A DNA stretch of 64,000 nt from Tunturibacter psychrotolerans (GCF_040359615.1 NZ_CP132942.1:372001-436000), one strand, 5' to 3'; positions 44,596 to 53,896 are shown, numbered from the stretch's first letter. The notes: a model not told the origin generated them from the sequence alone. Translations and numbers: made by a program.

Positions 44596-46329
44596 ATGTT
44601 CAGACGTTTGATCGTCTTTTGTTTGCTGAACCCGCTCCTGGTCTCTATTGCGTTAGCGCAAACAAAAAAGGCTGAAGATGTGACATCGTCAGAATCCGCA
44701 CCTACAGTTGCATCCCCAGGTAAGTTTGTAGACATCACGGCAAAAAGCCATCTGATCTTCAACAGCCAAGCGAGCCATACTCCGACGAAGTATCTGATCG
44801 AGACCATGGGATCCGGGGTGGCCCTCTTTGATTACGATAACGACGGTCTACTGGACATTTTCTTTGTAAACGGTGCCCCCTTGTCAAGCACCACGCCGAA
44901 GGGCACCATTCCGCAGAAGACCGATTCGAATTACTGGAATCGACTCTTCCATCAAAAAAAGGATGGAACCTTTGAAGATGTTACAGAGAAGGCTGGCCTC
45001 CAAGGAATTGGCTATGGAATGGGAGTAGCCGTCGGCGACTACGATAACGACGGATACGAAGACCTCTACGTTACCTCTTATGGCGGCAATCGCCTCTATC
45101 ACAACAACGGGAATGGAACCTTTACCGATGTCACTGAAAGATCTGGTACAGGTGGCAGCGGATGGTCAACCTCGGCGGCCTGGGTCGATCTCGATAATGA
45201 TGGACTTCTGGATCTCGTTGTTCTGCGCTACCTTAAGTGGGACTTTGACGACGTCTGGTGCGGTGAGCACAGGGAGGGCTATCGAGCGTACTGCCATCCA
45301 GATATCTTTCCCGCGATCTCTGCGCTCGTTTACCACAACGACGGGGGCGGGAAATTTAGTGAAGTTTCGGCAAAGATGGGCCTCGACAAGCCTGGCAAGG
45401 GACTAGGCATCGCCATCGGTGATTTCGATAGAGATGGAAAGATCGACCTCGCAGTAGCGAATGATTCCATGCTGGAGTTCCTCTATCGAAATAAGGGTAA
45501 TGGAACATTTGAGGATGTCGGTTTGTCAGCGGAGATTGCCGTTGATGGCGAAGGTCGAACCTACGCCGGCATGGGTATCGATTTCCAGGACTTCAACGGC
45601 GACGGCCTACCTGATCTGATCATTACTAACCTTGCTAACCAAAAATACGCCCTCTACAGCAACAACGGAGACGGGAGCTTTACGTACGACAGTTACATGA
45701 CAGGGATTGGAGGCATGACTCTCTTGCATTCAGGTTGGGGCATCCACTTCCTCGACTACGACAACGATGGGCGAAAGGACCTGCTGGTCGCGCAAGGCCA
45801 CGATCTTGATACGATCCAACTCAACTATCCCCAACTTCGCTATAAGGAACCGATGTTGCTGGCCCACAATACTGGCAAACGCTTTGTCGATGTTTCAAGT
45901 CAATCTGGAGACGTTTTTCATCAAGCTTGGGCAGGCCGAGGGCTAGCCGTAGGGGACATCGACAACGACGGACGTATCGATGCTGTTGTCACGACGAATG
46001 ACGGTCCCGCTTACCTGCTGCGCAACGAAACTCCAACTTCGAATCACTGGATCACTTTGACCCTGGTAGGTCACCGCAGCAACCGCGACGGGATCGGCGC
46101 AGAGATCAAGATCACTACCTCGCTCGGCCCCCAATACAACATCGTTTCTACAGCCGGGAGCTATCTCTCCTCCAGTGATCGGAGAGTCCATTTCGGCTTA
46201 GGTTCAGACACAAGGGTAAAGACAATCGAAGTTCATTGGCCTAGCGGCATCGTACAGACCCTCAATGATATCCCCGCAGATCAAATCCTCAAGATCGATG
46301 AGCCTGCAGAAACGCCTGCAAAACGATGA
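44596..46329 (+). CDS. Secreted CRTAC1-type protein (FG-GAP repeats plus UnbV/ASPIC)
   Basis: 577 residues from the ATG at 44596; AGGAG lies 10 bp upstream and the start gives a good signal peptide (MFRRLIVFCLLNPLLVSIAL). FG-GAP calcium loops repeat: FDYDNDGLLDIFFVNG, GDYDNDGYEDLYVTSYG, DLDNDGLLDLVVLR, DFDRDGKIDLAVAN, DFNGDGLPDLIITN and DYDNDGRKDLLVAQ. The UnbV/ASPIC domain is at about 490-570 (LVGHRSNRDGIGAEI, then HWPSGIVQTL). It is the third CRTAC1 protein in the window and is followed, after 187 bp, by the GH92 gene on the same strand. Function of the family is not established. Confidence 0.9.
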   Translation: MFRRLIVFCLLNPLLVSIALAQTKKAEDVTSSESAPTVASPGKFVDITAKSHLIFNSQASHTPTKYLIETMGSGVALFDYDNDGLLDIFFVNGAPLSSTTPKGTIPQKTDSNYWNRLFHQKKDGTFEDVTEKAGLQGIGYGMGVAVGDYDNDGYEDLYVTSYGGNRLYHNNGNGTFTDVTERSGTGGSGWSTSAAWVDLDNDGLLDLVVLRYLKWDFDDVWCGEHREGYRAYCHPDIFPAISALVYHNDGGGKFSEVSAKMGLDKPGKGLGIAIGDFDRDGKIDLAVANDSMLEFLYRNKGNGTFEDVGLSAEIAVDGEGRTYAGMGIDFQDFNGDGLPDLIITNLANQKYALYSNNGDGSFTYDSYMTGIGGMTLLHSGWGIHFLDYDNDGRKDLLVAQGHDLDTIQLNYPQLRYKEPMLLAHNTGKRFVDVSSQSGDVFHQAWAGRGLAVGDIDNDGRIDAVVTTNDGPAYLLRNETPTSNHWITLTLVGHRSNRDGIGAEIKITTSLGPQYNIVSTAGSYLSSSDRRVHFGLGSDTRVKTIEVHWPSGIVQTLNDIPADQILKIDEPAETPAKR

Positions 46330-46516
46330 ACCAGTTTCATACTCCGAGGCTCCAGGTGTCCGGTAACCTGTCTCTCGACCATGTGACCAGACTGTTGACT
46401 CTTCGACACGAAGGTATTCTATTGGTTTCTCGTTTCCCCACCTCTCCCCATGCCTGCTTGTTGCACGGGAGTGGACGACTATGTCGAGGCTGGACGCATA
46501 ATTGACTTTTATTGGG

Positions 46517-48757
46517 ATGAATCTCCTACTCAAACTTTCGGCTTGTGGTTTCGTCATGGCTCAACTGAGCATCGGGTCACTTAACGCGCAACGGCCCCTG
46601 GATTACGTCGATCCGCTCATCGGCACACAGAAGAGCTCAATTGGATATGGTGGCACGATGCCCTTCGTGATGGCTCCGTTCGGTATGACAGACTGGACAG
46701 CGCAGACCCGGCAGAATCGAGTTAGTGTCACTTCATATAACTATGACGACCAGACCATATCGGGATTTATCGGGACCCACCAGCCCGCGATCTGGATGGG
46801 CGATTATGGATATGTCGTCGTCATGCCTCAGTCGGGTCCGCTGCATGTATCGCCGGATGATCGGAGGCTTCCCTACCGCCACAGCCACGAGAAGGCCCAC
46901 CCCGATTATTACAGCGTCGTACTCGACGCAGGGTCTGGCCATTTGATTCGAGCTGAGATGACTGCTACCCCTCGCTGTGCTCTCTTCCGTTTTACTTTCC
47001 CCAGGTCAGGAACAGCACGAATTCTTGTGGAAGCTTCACGGCCCGGCATCTTTGGCCGCGCCTCAGTGGATCAGGAGCATCATGAGATTACCGGGTACAA
47101 TCCGCACCGGATGGACGATCGGCTTGGCCCATTGTCGCTGCCGAATTTCAAGGGCTACTTTGTAGTTCAGTTCGAGCACGATCCTGCCGTCGTGCGCACT
47201 TATGGAATGGATGATTCATCGGCTCGGCTAAGTCGTGGCGCATATGCGGAGTTTCACCCGGGCGAAACCGTCCTCATGCGCGTCGGAACTTCCTTCCTCA
47301 GCGTTGAGCAGGCCAGAGAGAATCTCGCGCACGAACTGCCTGACTGGAAGTTTTCCGCTACCAGAGAGAGACTCCAAGTCGAATGGAACGAAAAGCTCAG
47401 CCGGCTTCAGATTGATGGAGCAACAAGGCAAGATAAGGTTCGGCTCTATACCGCGCTCTATCACGCTCTGTTGTATCCCCGCTTGTTTTCAGAGTATGGC
47501 CATTATTACAGCGCCTTTGACGACAGCATCCACAGTGGCGAAAGCTATACCGCATTCTCCACTTGGGACACCTTTCGCGCGGAGAACAGTCTGCTCACCC
47601 TCCTGGCCCCGGAGCGCATCGACGGCATGGTCTCTGCGCTCCTACAGGATTACAAGGAGGGCGGATGGATGCCCAAGTGGCCGAATCCCAGTTATACAAA
47701 CATTATGATCAGCACTCACGCCGACTCCCTTGTTGCAGAGGCGATGCGCAAGGGATTTCACGGCTTCGATCGTGAGCTAGCCTGGCAGGCGGTCTACAAG
47801 GACGCGATGGTCCCTCCCGATCAGGACACCGAAAGGCGTTGGCTAGACCGGGAGGAGCACACTCCCTACGAAGCCCGAGGCGGTCTGACTTATTACAAGC
47901 AACTCGGCTACATCCCTACCGATAAGACCGATGAAGCCGCATCGAGCACCCTCGAAGACAGCTACGATGATTGGTGTGTCGCTCAAGTCGCGAAGTTCCT
48001 CGGGCGTGATTTGGACTATCGATTCTTCATCAAACGCTCGCTCAATGATAGAAATCTCTTCAATCCCGAGCTCGGCCTTATGAATGGCAAACTCTCCGAC
48101 GGCACCTGGGCTCCATTGGGTGGCAGGGATGACACAACAGCGAACCGTTCCATCTCCGGATGGACTGAAGGTAATGCATGGGTCTACACGTGGTCACCGC
48201 TTCACGATCAACTTGGCCTGATTGGATTGATGGGTGGAGCGAAGGCTTATGACGAAAAGTTGGATCAATACTTCCGGGACGGCTACAACGTACACAGCAA
48301 CGAGCCAAGCCATCACTTCGGATATCTCTATGACTTTGGCGGCGAACCATCGAAGACCCAGGCAAAGGTTCGGGAGGTCGCAGCAAAGGAGTACGGCTAT
48401 GGCCCAGGTGGGCTCGATGGAGATGATGATTGCGGGCAAATGTCTGCGTGGCTGATCTTCACTGCTTTGGGCTTTTATCCCGTGAATCCGGCCAGTGGCG
48501 ATTATATGATTGGCAGTCCCTTGTACGGGCGCATTTCTCTCCAGTTGGCGAACGGCAAAGTCTTCCGCGTCGAAGCAGTGAATAACAGTTCAACGAACGT
48601 CTATATTCAATCGGCTTCCCTGGACGGCCATCCCCTCGATGCACCGATCATCACATGGGAGCAGATTCAATCAGGAGCCACGCTTCACCTGAGGATGGGA
48701 CCCAAGCCCTCTCACTGGGCAAGCAATTGGCGCCCCGCCGCCGTTGCCGCAAACTAG
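46517..48757 (+). CDS. GH92 alpha-1,2-mannosidase-like glycosidase, secreted
   Basis: About 747 residues from the ATG at 46517 (an in-frame TTG at 46502 is alternative). A signal peptide (MNLLLKLSACGFVMAQLSIG to NAQ) is followed by DYVDPLIGTQKSSIGYGGTM and APFGMTDWTAQTR. The GH92 catalytic region shows FSTWDTFRAENSLLTLL, GGWMPKWPNPSYTNIMI, STLEDSYDDWCVAQVAKFLG, GWTEGNAWVYTW, then GDDDCGQMSAW and LGFYPVNPASGDYMIGSP. These calcium-dependent exo-enzymes trim alpha-mannose from glycoproteins or fungal mannans. It is in the same direction as the CRTAC1 gene and converges with the inositol oxygenase. Confidence 0.93.
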   Translation: MNLLLKLSACGFVMAQLSIGSLNAQRPLDYVDPLIGTQKSSIGYGGTMPFVMAPFGMTDWTAQTRQNRVSVTSYNYDDQTISGFIGTHQPAIWMGDYGYVVVMPQSGPLHVSPDDRRLPYRHSHEKAHPDYYSVVLDAGSGHLIRAEMTATPRCALFRFTFPRSGTARILVEASRPGIFGRASVDQEHHEITGYNPHRMDDRLGPLSLPNFKGYFVVQFEHDPAVVRTYGMDDSSARLSRGAYAEFHPGETVLMRVGTSFLSVEQARENLAHELPDWKFSATRERLQVEWNEKLSRLQIDGATRQDKVRLYTALYHALLYPRLFSEYGHYYSAFDDSIHSGESYTAFSTWDTFRAENSLLTLLAPERIDGMVSALLQDYKEGGWMPKWPNPSYTNIMISTHADSLVAEAMRKGFHGFDRELAWQAVYKDAMVPPDQDTERRWLDREEHTPYEARGGLTYYKQLGYIPTDKTDEAASSTLEDSYDDWCVAQVAKFLGRDLDYRFFIKRSLNDRNLFNPELGLMNGKLSDGTWAPLGGRDDTTANRSISGWTEGNAWVYTWSPLHDQLGLIGLMGGAKAYDEKLDQYFRDGYNVHSNEPSHHFGYLYDFGGEPSKTQAKVREVAAKEYGYGPGGLDGDDDCGQMSAWLIFTALGFYPVNPASGDYMIGSPLYGRISLQLANGKVFRVEAVNNSSTNVYIQSASLDGHPLDAPIITWEQIQSGATLHLRMGPKPSHWASNWRPAAVAAN

Positions 48758-48797
48758 CTCAGGCATGTCTCGCGATCGATCTCTTTCTTACCAGTGT

Positions 48798-49673
48798 TTA
48801 CCAGGCGATTTTTGCAGGAAAGAACTCGGCAAACAAATCGTCGTAATAAGGCTTCAATTCCGCAAGCTTGGGCTTTGCGTGACCCTTCGAATATAAATCG
48901 TACTTATTGAACTCATTGACCCAACGGAACATATCCACGTCTTCCTCGTTCATCAGGTGCTGGTAAGCGCCGTGTTTATGAGCCGGGTAAAACGAGTGGT
49001 AGCGCAGCATGTAAAGCGCCTCGATCGGCAGGTAATTCTTCATCACCTCGTAGATATACCCATCATGTCCGAAGCTCATGTGTACTTTGTCTAGACCGCA
49101 GTGTGGCTCATAAATCCCATACTCGGTCGAATAAACCGGATGGTGCAGATCGGGATTCTTCGCAAAGTACTCCGGGAAGACAATATGCTCGGAGAAAGCA
49201 CATCCTACCGGGAATGTGTCGCCGACGACGCCCCATTGCGGCTCTCCGTAAAGGCACAAGACCTTGCCGAGATCGTGAACAAAGCCAGTAAGTACAAACC
49301 AGCGTGGATGACCATCTGCGCGGATCGCTTCGCTAGTCTGCAGCAGGTGCTCCATCTGAGATAGATCAGTATCGGGATCGCTATCGTCGACCAGCGTGTT
49401 CAGAAACTCCGCGGCCTCCCACAGCGATTTATCTCCCTTGTCCAGACCAAAATACGTTTTCTCCTTGCTCAACACATAGTCCAAGCACTGGTTCCCATGA
49501 TTCAGGCGATAGAACTCAGCCACGTCGGGATTCGCCTCTTTATCGTATTGGCGAAACTCTTCCTCGCTCTTGCCCTCCTGGTAGCGCCCCTTCAGAAACT
49601 CGTCCCACTCTTCCATGTCGGGCGCTAGAGGATTCTTCCGTGGGCTGTTCTCTGTGAGCGTTGTGGTGGCCAT
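48798..49673 (-). CDS. myo-Inositol oxygenase (MIOX)
   Basis: 291 residues; GAGGAGATC precedes the ATG. The di-iron ligands of the family are all visible: His in ADGHPRW, His-Asp in FVHDLGKV, His in [13 protein letters not shown], His in LRYHSFYP and Asp in KYDLYSK. Other family text includes [16 protein letters not shown] and [13 protein letters not shown]. The enzyme converts myo-inositol plus oxygen to D-glucuronate in the cytoplasm. It is common in eukaryotes and known in a minority of bacteria. The gene stands alone; a LacI-family gene and an operator-like inverted repeat lie directly upstream, so inositol or a related effector may control it. Confidence 0.93.
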   Translation of the reverse strand: MATTTLTENSPRKNPLAPDMEEWDEFLKGRYQEGKSEEEFRQYDKEANPDVAEFYRLNHGNQCLDYVLSKEKTYFGLDKGDKSLWEAAEFLNTLVDDSDPDTDLSQMEHLLQTSEAIRADGHPRWFVLTGFVHDLGKVLCLYGEPQWGVVGDTFPVGCAFSEHIVFPEYFAKNPDLHHPVYSTEYGIYEPHCGLDKVHMSFGHDGYIYEVMKNYLPIEALYMLRYHSFYPAHKHGAYQHLMNEEDVDMFRWVNEFNKYDLYSKGHAKPKLAELKPYYDDLFAEFFPAKIAW

Positions 49674-49696
49674 ATGATCTCCTCGGCAAGAGCTAC

Positions 49697-49708
49697 GTTA
49701 GCGGTAAC
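49697..49708. promoter_or_regulatory. Operator-like inverted repeat upstream of the inositol oxygenase gene
   Basis: GTTAGCGGTAAC: arms GTTA and TAAC around a central CG, 24 bp before the MIOX start. It fits a LacI-family site in form and lies between MIOX and a lacI gene, but it is short and not perfectly symmetrical in the centre. Confidence 0.4.
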
Positions 49709-49754
49709 TATAAGCAATTTTGCACATGCCGTGCAAGCTGAATTCCTAGGAACT

Positions 49755-50783
49755 TCAGCGACTTATTTTGAGAGACGGAGGTGCGGACGATTGCCTTATC
49801 ACGAGCCTTGGTTTCAACACGATGGACTGCACTCTAGCCTGAGGAGAATCGGCTATGCTTAGCGTAAGCCGGGCCGCTGCCCGGCCAAGTTCGGCAGTGT
49901 CTTGATCGATCGAACTGAGCGGTACCTGCAGATAGTCGGCATAACGAAAGTTGCCGCAGCCAATGATAGCCATTTCACGCGGAATCTTCAGTCCAGCCTG
50001 CAGGGTTGCCTGGATCGCTCCTATAGCGGTCATGTCGTTGTAGCAAAATACTGCGTCAGGTGGCCGCCGCAGCGCGAGCAGTCCCTGCATGCAGCTGAAT
50101 CCTATGTCGTCCCCACGCTCTTCCAACCGCTTTCGCAATACAAGATATCGCTCGTCTATCTTTCTACCTGTCCGCTCCAGGGCGCGAAGATAGCCCGCGG
50201 TCCGATCACGCGCTGGGCTCGTCTGAAGGCCACCAATGTGGGCGATCCGCTTCCTGTTTAGTTCGATGAGATGTCTCGTGGCAAGCTCTCCTGCACCCAC
50301 GTCATCGGATCCCACAAAGTTAGCTTTCATACGCTTGAACCTTCGGTCGAACAACACCAGGGGCACCGGCAACGCGCTAAGCTCTGGAACAGGGAGAAGC
50401 TCGTCGCGACACGAGGCGAGCACCAATACGTCTACTCCTCGTTGTATGAGTGCCAAAATCTCCTGCGCCTCGATTTTGGGATCTTCTTCTGAGGAAGCTA
50501 ACAAAAGAGCGCGATCGTGTTGACGCAGAACGCCGCCCAACTCCTTGGCGAAGTGTGCGAAAAACGGCTGCAGCAGATCAGGAACGATCAGCCCAACAGT
50601 AAAGGTTTTGCCGGTCGCAAGACCGCGCGCAGCCATATTCGGCCGATAGTTAAGAGCGTTTAGGCGTTCAAGGACGCGAGCGCGAGTCTTGACTCCGATA
50701 TCGGGGTTACCCCGCAGCACCTTCGACACGGTAACGGTCGAGACGCCAAGTTCCTGCGCAATGTCTTTGAGACGTATGGGCAC
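49755..50783 (-). CDS. LacI-family transcriptional regulator
   Basis: 342 residues. The N-terminal HTH is canonical (MPIRLKDIAQELGVSTVTVS, then KVLRGNPDIGVKTRARVLERL and LNYRPNMAARGL). The sensor domain has FTVGLIVPDLLQPFFAHFA, PLVLFDRRFKRM, VFCYNDMTAIGAIQATLQ and PLSSIDQDTAELG. The ATG at 50783 has GGAGTG upstream. Its target is probably the adjacent inositol oxygenase gene, which it precedes in the same direction by 81 bp; the effector is not known. Confidence 0.92.
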   Translation of the reverse strand: MPIRLKDIAQELGVSTVTVSKVLRGNPDIGVKTRARVLERLNALNYRPNMAARGLATGKTFTVGLIVPDLLQPFFAHFAKELGGVLRQHDRALLLASSEEDPKIEAQEILALIQRGVDVLVLASCRDELLPVPELSALPVPLVLFDRRFKRMKANFVGSDDVGAGELATRHLIELNRKRIAHIGGLQTSPARDRTAGYLRALERTGRKIDERYLVLRKRLEERGDDIGFSCMQGLLALRRPPDAVFCYNDMTAIGAIQATLQAGLKIPREMAIIGCGNFRYADYLQVPLSSIDQDTAELGRAAARLTLSIADSPQARVQSIVLKPRLVIRQSSAPPSLKISR

Positions 50784-51011
50784 TCCTGCCTCCTTGTCCG
50801 AATTCTACAGAGGCTCGTCAAACTAAAACGCAGCGTCCGGAAGAGCGCCTACATCGCAAGGATGAGGCTAAAGAGCAAAATTAGACCAAGCGCCACAAGC
50901 CACGCAGAATGGTCGTCGCGACTCGAAGCGTAAGAGACCGATTCGTGTATGATCCCTGCCGGAGAAGAACTGCACGTAGGTGTAGGAATCAGACGAGAGC
51001 GGAGGAGAGTC

Positions 51012-52382
51012 ATGAGACGCGACTGGACAAGACGTGAGTTCCTTACCCGAGCGGCGGCCTCTGCGACGTCCCTCGCGTTTGCGGAGACTGCAGGAAGCGT
51101 CGATGCGCAGGCAGGAGAGTCTTCAGCCATGCGCGGTCGATTTTTGACCCACGTTTCGGTTGTACGCGTGAATCAAATTGAGGTAACTCCCAATCGCTCG
51201 ATTGGCGAAGACGAATCGAGCGACAATCGCCCTGATCGCATTCGCTCGCGTCGAGAGGCATTCGCCGCAGGCTGCCCCGATGGCAGGATGACCTGGGCTA
51301 TCAGTTGGCTCGCGCTTAATGACGGCCGCAAGGAGTACCAGGAGGCTCGGCGGCTGCTTGCCTCGTACCACGACCGCTTTGGCGACGAGATCACCTTCAT
51401 TCCTGGCGGCTATTTCGCACCGATGTACGACACGCGCGAGCACAACCGGCAGACGATACACAATGCGCTAAGCCAAATATCAGAAATGGTAGGCAGCGGT
51501 TACCGCCCCCAATGCCTCGTAGCGGGCTTCATGGACGCAGAGAATCAGCGACTCCTCGCCGCTGATGAGGGCATTCACGTGTGCCAGGGCCAGATCTGGA
51601 GCCAGCACGGCATCGATCACGGAGATGGAGACGGCGGCATCTGCTATCCCTACTACCCGAGTCGTGAGCATTACCTGAAACCGGCCCAGGGTCCGGAGGA
51701 TTTTATTGACTGTGTTTGCCTGGACGGTTGGACCTGCGACTTTCTGACGGCGCGACGGGAGGGCTTTCAAGGTGGCTTCAATAGCAGGTTGGGCGTGGGA
51801 CCGATCGAGACCGTGGGAAACCTCGGAACAGCCGCTGGTCGCAAGGAGATGCTCGAAACCACTGCGGTGCACTTTGACAGTGGCCATGCGATGAACAACT
51901 TCGGCTGGGTGACGGCAATCTGGGAGGTGTCGATTGGTCACGATGAGGATTTAACCTATTGGCTCGAGGCTGTGCGAGACAGGTGGCCCGACACCCGTGT
52001 AATCACTGAAGGGGACTTCGGCATGGAGTGGAGGAGACGCACTCCGAACAATGCGACGCTCAACTACCGTTTCGATGCTAAAGGGACCGCGGCACCAGGC
52101 TCGGAAAAGGAGCTGGAAATCCAGTGGTTCATGAACAGGGAGTTTCGACTAGCGCTTCTCCATGACTGGAAAACCAGTAGCCCGCCGATGGTGATCGACT
52201 TTACCCGCTATGACTTGAAAACAGAAGAACCTCACAACCTTCAGCGTGAGTGGAGCCTGATGAATGTGTTGAATCAGAAAGGCACTCGGCCCCAAGACAA
52301 ACCAAGGCGGTTGCGAGAGTTCACTCCTGATGACCAGCGTCGCATCTATGCTCGATATCCCGAGCTCAAGACCTGGGCCTAA
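51012..52382 (+). CDS. Tat-exported DUF3863-like protein
   Basis: 456 residues from the ATG at 51012, which has GGAGGAGA upstream and gives a Tat signal (TRREFLTRAAASATSLAF). The mature protein resembles DUF3863 proteins: FLTHVSVVRVNQIEVTPNRS, FIPGGYFAPMYDTREHNRQ, CQGQIWSQHGIDHGDGDG, CYPYYPSREHYLKPAQ, DCVCLDGWTCDFL, TTAVHFDSGHAMNNFGWVTA and EGDFGMEW. Several conserved Asp/His/Trp suggest a carbohydrate-active enzyme, but no family number can be given from the sequence. No partner gene is adjacent. Confidence 0.6.
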   Translation: MRRDWTRREFLTRAAASATSLAFAETAGSVDAQAGESSAMRGRFLTHVSVVRVNQIEVTPNRSIGEDESSDNRPDRIRSRREAFAAGCPDGRMTWAISWLALNDGRKEYQEARRLLASYHDRFGDEITFIPGGYFAPMYDTREHNRQTIHNALSQISEMVGSGYRPQCLVAGFMDAENQRLLAADEGIHVCQGQIWSQHGIDHGDGDGGICYPYYPSREHYLKPAQGPEDFIDCVCLDGWTCDFLTARREGFQGGFNSRLGVGPIETVGNLGTAAGRKEMLETTAVHFDSGHAMNNFGWVTAIWEVSIGHDEDLTYWLEAVRDRWPDTRVITEGDFGMEWRRRTPNNATLNYRFDAKGTAAPGSEKELEIQWFMNREFRLALLHDWKTSSPPMVIDFTRYDLKTEEPHNLQREWSLMNVLNQKGTRPQDKPRRLREFTPDDQRRIYARYPELKTWA

Positions 52383-52689
52383 CGGAAATCGTAGTAGATC
52401 CGCCTGGAACGACTTACGGTATGCTGCCTCGGTGCGTGTATTGGCGATTCTGCACTCGTAGAGAAATCCGCGATCCGAGCCCTCCAACATCCCATTCCGC
52501 TCCACCTTCGGAGCAGGGATGGCGTGGTTGAACCATACAGGTAGCGAGCATGTGCGTACCTTCCCACAGGCGCCACGATCCGGGGTGTGTCCAAAGCGAT
52601 CGTGAAAGCCCATTCCCGGCAGCGCCTTATCATTCATCGCGTATGCGCATTGCTTAGCGATAACCCAGCCCCGGCTATTATCCTGAGAT
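52383..52689. other. Intergenic stretch, nothing recognised
   Basis: 307 bp between the DUF3863-like gene and mtgA. No supported frame, hairpin or operator-like site was seen. Confidence 0.4.
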
Positions 52690-53397
52690 GTGACTGCCAA
52701 GCCATACCCACATCCCAAGACCCCGAGTCTGAACGGTTTCCTTCGATCCTTTGTTCGATGGTTTGTCATCGGCGTGGTACTTATTTGGTCTCTTGGCGCG
52801 CTAATCCTTCTGGCCGCCCGGTGGATCGACCCACCGTCAACGGCGGTGCACATCCAGCGCCGCTTGCAGGCATGGATTCACCACACGCCTTATCACGAAC
52901 GCTACAGATTCATTCCGCTCAGCCAGATCTCGACCGATCTCCAGCACGCTGTAATCGCCGCGGAAGACGCCCGCTTCTACCAGCACCATGGATTCGATTG
53001 GCACGAGATCCAAATCGCTGCCCAAGACGATTTGGAGGGCGGTCGCACTCGCGGAGCTTCCACCATTACGCAGCAACTCGTTAAAAACCTATTCTTTGGA
53101 ACGGGCCGCTCTATCCTTCGCAAGGGAGCGGAGTTCACACTCGTACCGGTGGCCGAATTCGTCCTCGGAAAGCGGCGCATTCTGGAGATCTACCTCAACG
53201 TGGTCGAATGGGGCCCTGGTATTTATGGTGCTGAGTCGGCGTGTCGTTACTTCGACGGAATCGCGGCCCAGAGTATCGGCCGGCAACAGGCGGCACGGCT
53301 CGCCGCGATTTTGCCGGCTCCTCTGAAGCGACGGCCCGAGCGCATGAACAGCTACAGCGTGCGCATCCTTGAGCGGATGCGCCAAATGGGTTGGTAA
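52690..53397 (+). CDS. mtgA: Monofunctional biosynthetic peptidoglycan transglycosylase
   Basis: 235 residues with a GTG start. One N-terminal membrane segment (FVIGVVLIWSLGALILLAA) is followed by a GT51 domain: FIPLSQISTDLQHAVIAAED with the catalytic Glu in AAEDARFYQHHGFDW, then RGASTITQQLVKNLFF, RKGAEFTLVPVAEFVLGKRR, ILEIYLNVVEWGPGIYGAE, and the usual C-terminal RRPERMN and ILERMRQMGW. It polymerises glycan strands from lipid II. The gene looks complete at its 3' end, yet its stop (53395-53397) is directly followed by the remnant of a transposon's tniQ on the other strand. Confidence 0.93.
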   Translation: MTAKPYPHPKTPSLNGFLRSFVRWFVIGVVLIWSLGALILLAARWIDPPSTAVHIQRRLQAWIHHTPYHERYRFIPLSQISTDLQHAVIAAEDARFYQHHGFDWHEIQIAAQDDLEGGRTRGASTITQQLVKNLFFGTGRSILRKGAEFTLVPVAEFVLGKRRILEIYLNVVEWGPGIYGAESACRYFDGIAAQSIGRQQAARLAAILPAPLKRRPERMNSYSVRILERMRQMGW

Positions 53398-53470
53398 GCA
53401 TCCAGGACGACAGAATCTCATCGTCAAGACGTTGCGGACGCCATGGCAAGAGATTTGACGCGTTCGTCAC
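53398..53470 (-). pseudogene. tniQ remnant: first 24 codons only
   Basis: Read leftwards from the GTG at 53470, the text is MTNASNLLPWRPQRLDDEIL then SSWM, clearly homologous to the start of tniQ at 12784. It then runs straight into the mtgA stop region, so the rest of the gene is missing. The upstream GGGG and the 22-bp distance to the first terminal site are the same as in the other copy. Confidence 0.78.
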
Positions 53471-53491
53471 CCCTTATCTGTCTGGCCGCGC

Positions 53492-53555
53492 ACAACGCTA
53501 TTTTGTACTGGTACGAATTAGCGTTGTTCAGTACGAATTAGCGTTGATTTTGACA
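53492..53555 (-). repeat. Transposon end on the tniQ side, with terminal inverted repeat
   Basis: Three sites: ACAACGCTATTTTGTACTG at 53492-53510 (plus orientation), its inverted relative at 53511-53527, and the terminal 27 bp at 53529-53555, which reads CAGTACGAATTAGCGTTG and ends with TGACA. Read from the outside, the terminus begins TGTCA, as Tn7/Tn5053-type ends do. Confidence 0.72.
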
Positions 53556-53568
53556 GCCAGGCCGCCAG

Positions 53569-53638
53569 TGTCAGATTAAACGCTATTTCGTACTGAAGAG
53601 CCGATTTCAAGGTGAATTTACAACGATATTCTGTACTG
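53569..53638 (+). repeat. Second transposon end facing the first across 13 bp
   Basis: The terminus starts TGTCAGATTAAACGC at 53569 and its 27 bp (to 53595) match the inverted terminus at 53529-53555 at 23 of 27 positions. An inner site ACAACGATATTCTGTACTG follows at 53620-53638, with the same spacing (25 bp) as in copy A. The 13 bp between the two ends (53556-53568) would be target or junction DNA. Confidence 0.72.
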
Positions 53639-53661
53639 TGCTCAGAGCAATTGGATACCAG

Positions 53662-53751
53662 ATGGAATTCTTCAGCGATACACAATACTGGCTTCAAGGT
53701 AGGCAACTGTACGAGAACCTCGTTCTACGCGAAGTGCGGATAGGCGTCTGA
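53662..53751 (+). pseudogene. 5' stub of the gene at the second transposon end (copy B)
   Basis: The ATG at 53662 opens 29 codons beginning MEFFSDTQYWLQGRQLYENL, then TGA at 53749-53751. It is homologous to the stub at 12891 (MEFFSDTGDWLHGNW). The same 24-bp spacing from the last terminal site supports the idea that it is a real transposon gene cut off early. Confidence 0.5.
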
Positions 53752-53896
53752 TCGTCGATGACTGCATTGGCGATCTCCCGCTCGCCGAACTCCCGTCCTT
53801 AGATGGCTCTCCGGGAACCTTACTGAGACGTATTCAGCCCACGATCGTTGTGATCCCAGAATCTCACTAGCCACGTTCGTGTCCTATCTAGCAGGT

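Noticed and set aside
46330..46516. GGTAACC motif in front of GH92 as a LacI site
   Set aside because: It lacks the central CG and the TGNAA/TTNCA arms of the other sites.
50849..50950. Hydrophobic C-terminal segment (WLVALGLILLFSLILAM) on the minus strand
   Set aside because: No start codon at a sensible place; most of the longer frame overlaps the DUF3863-like gene start.
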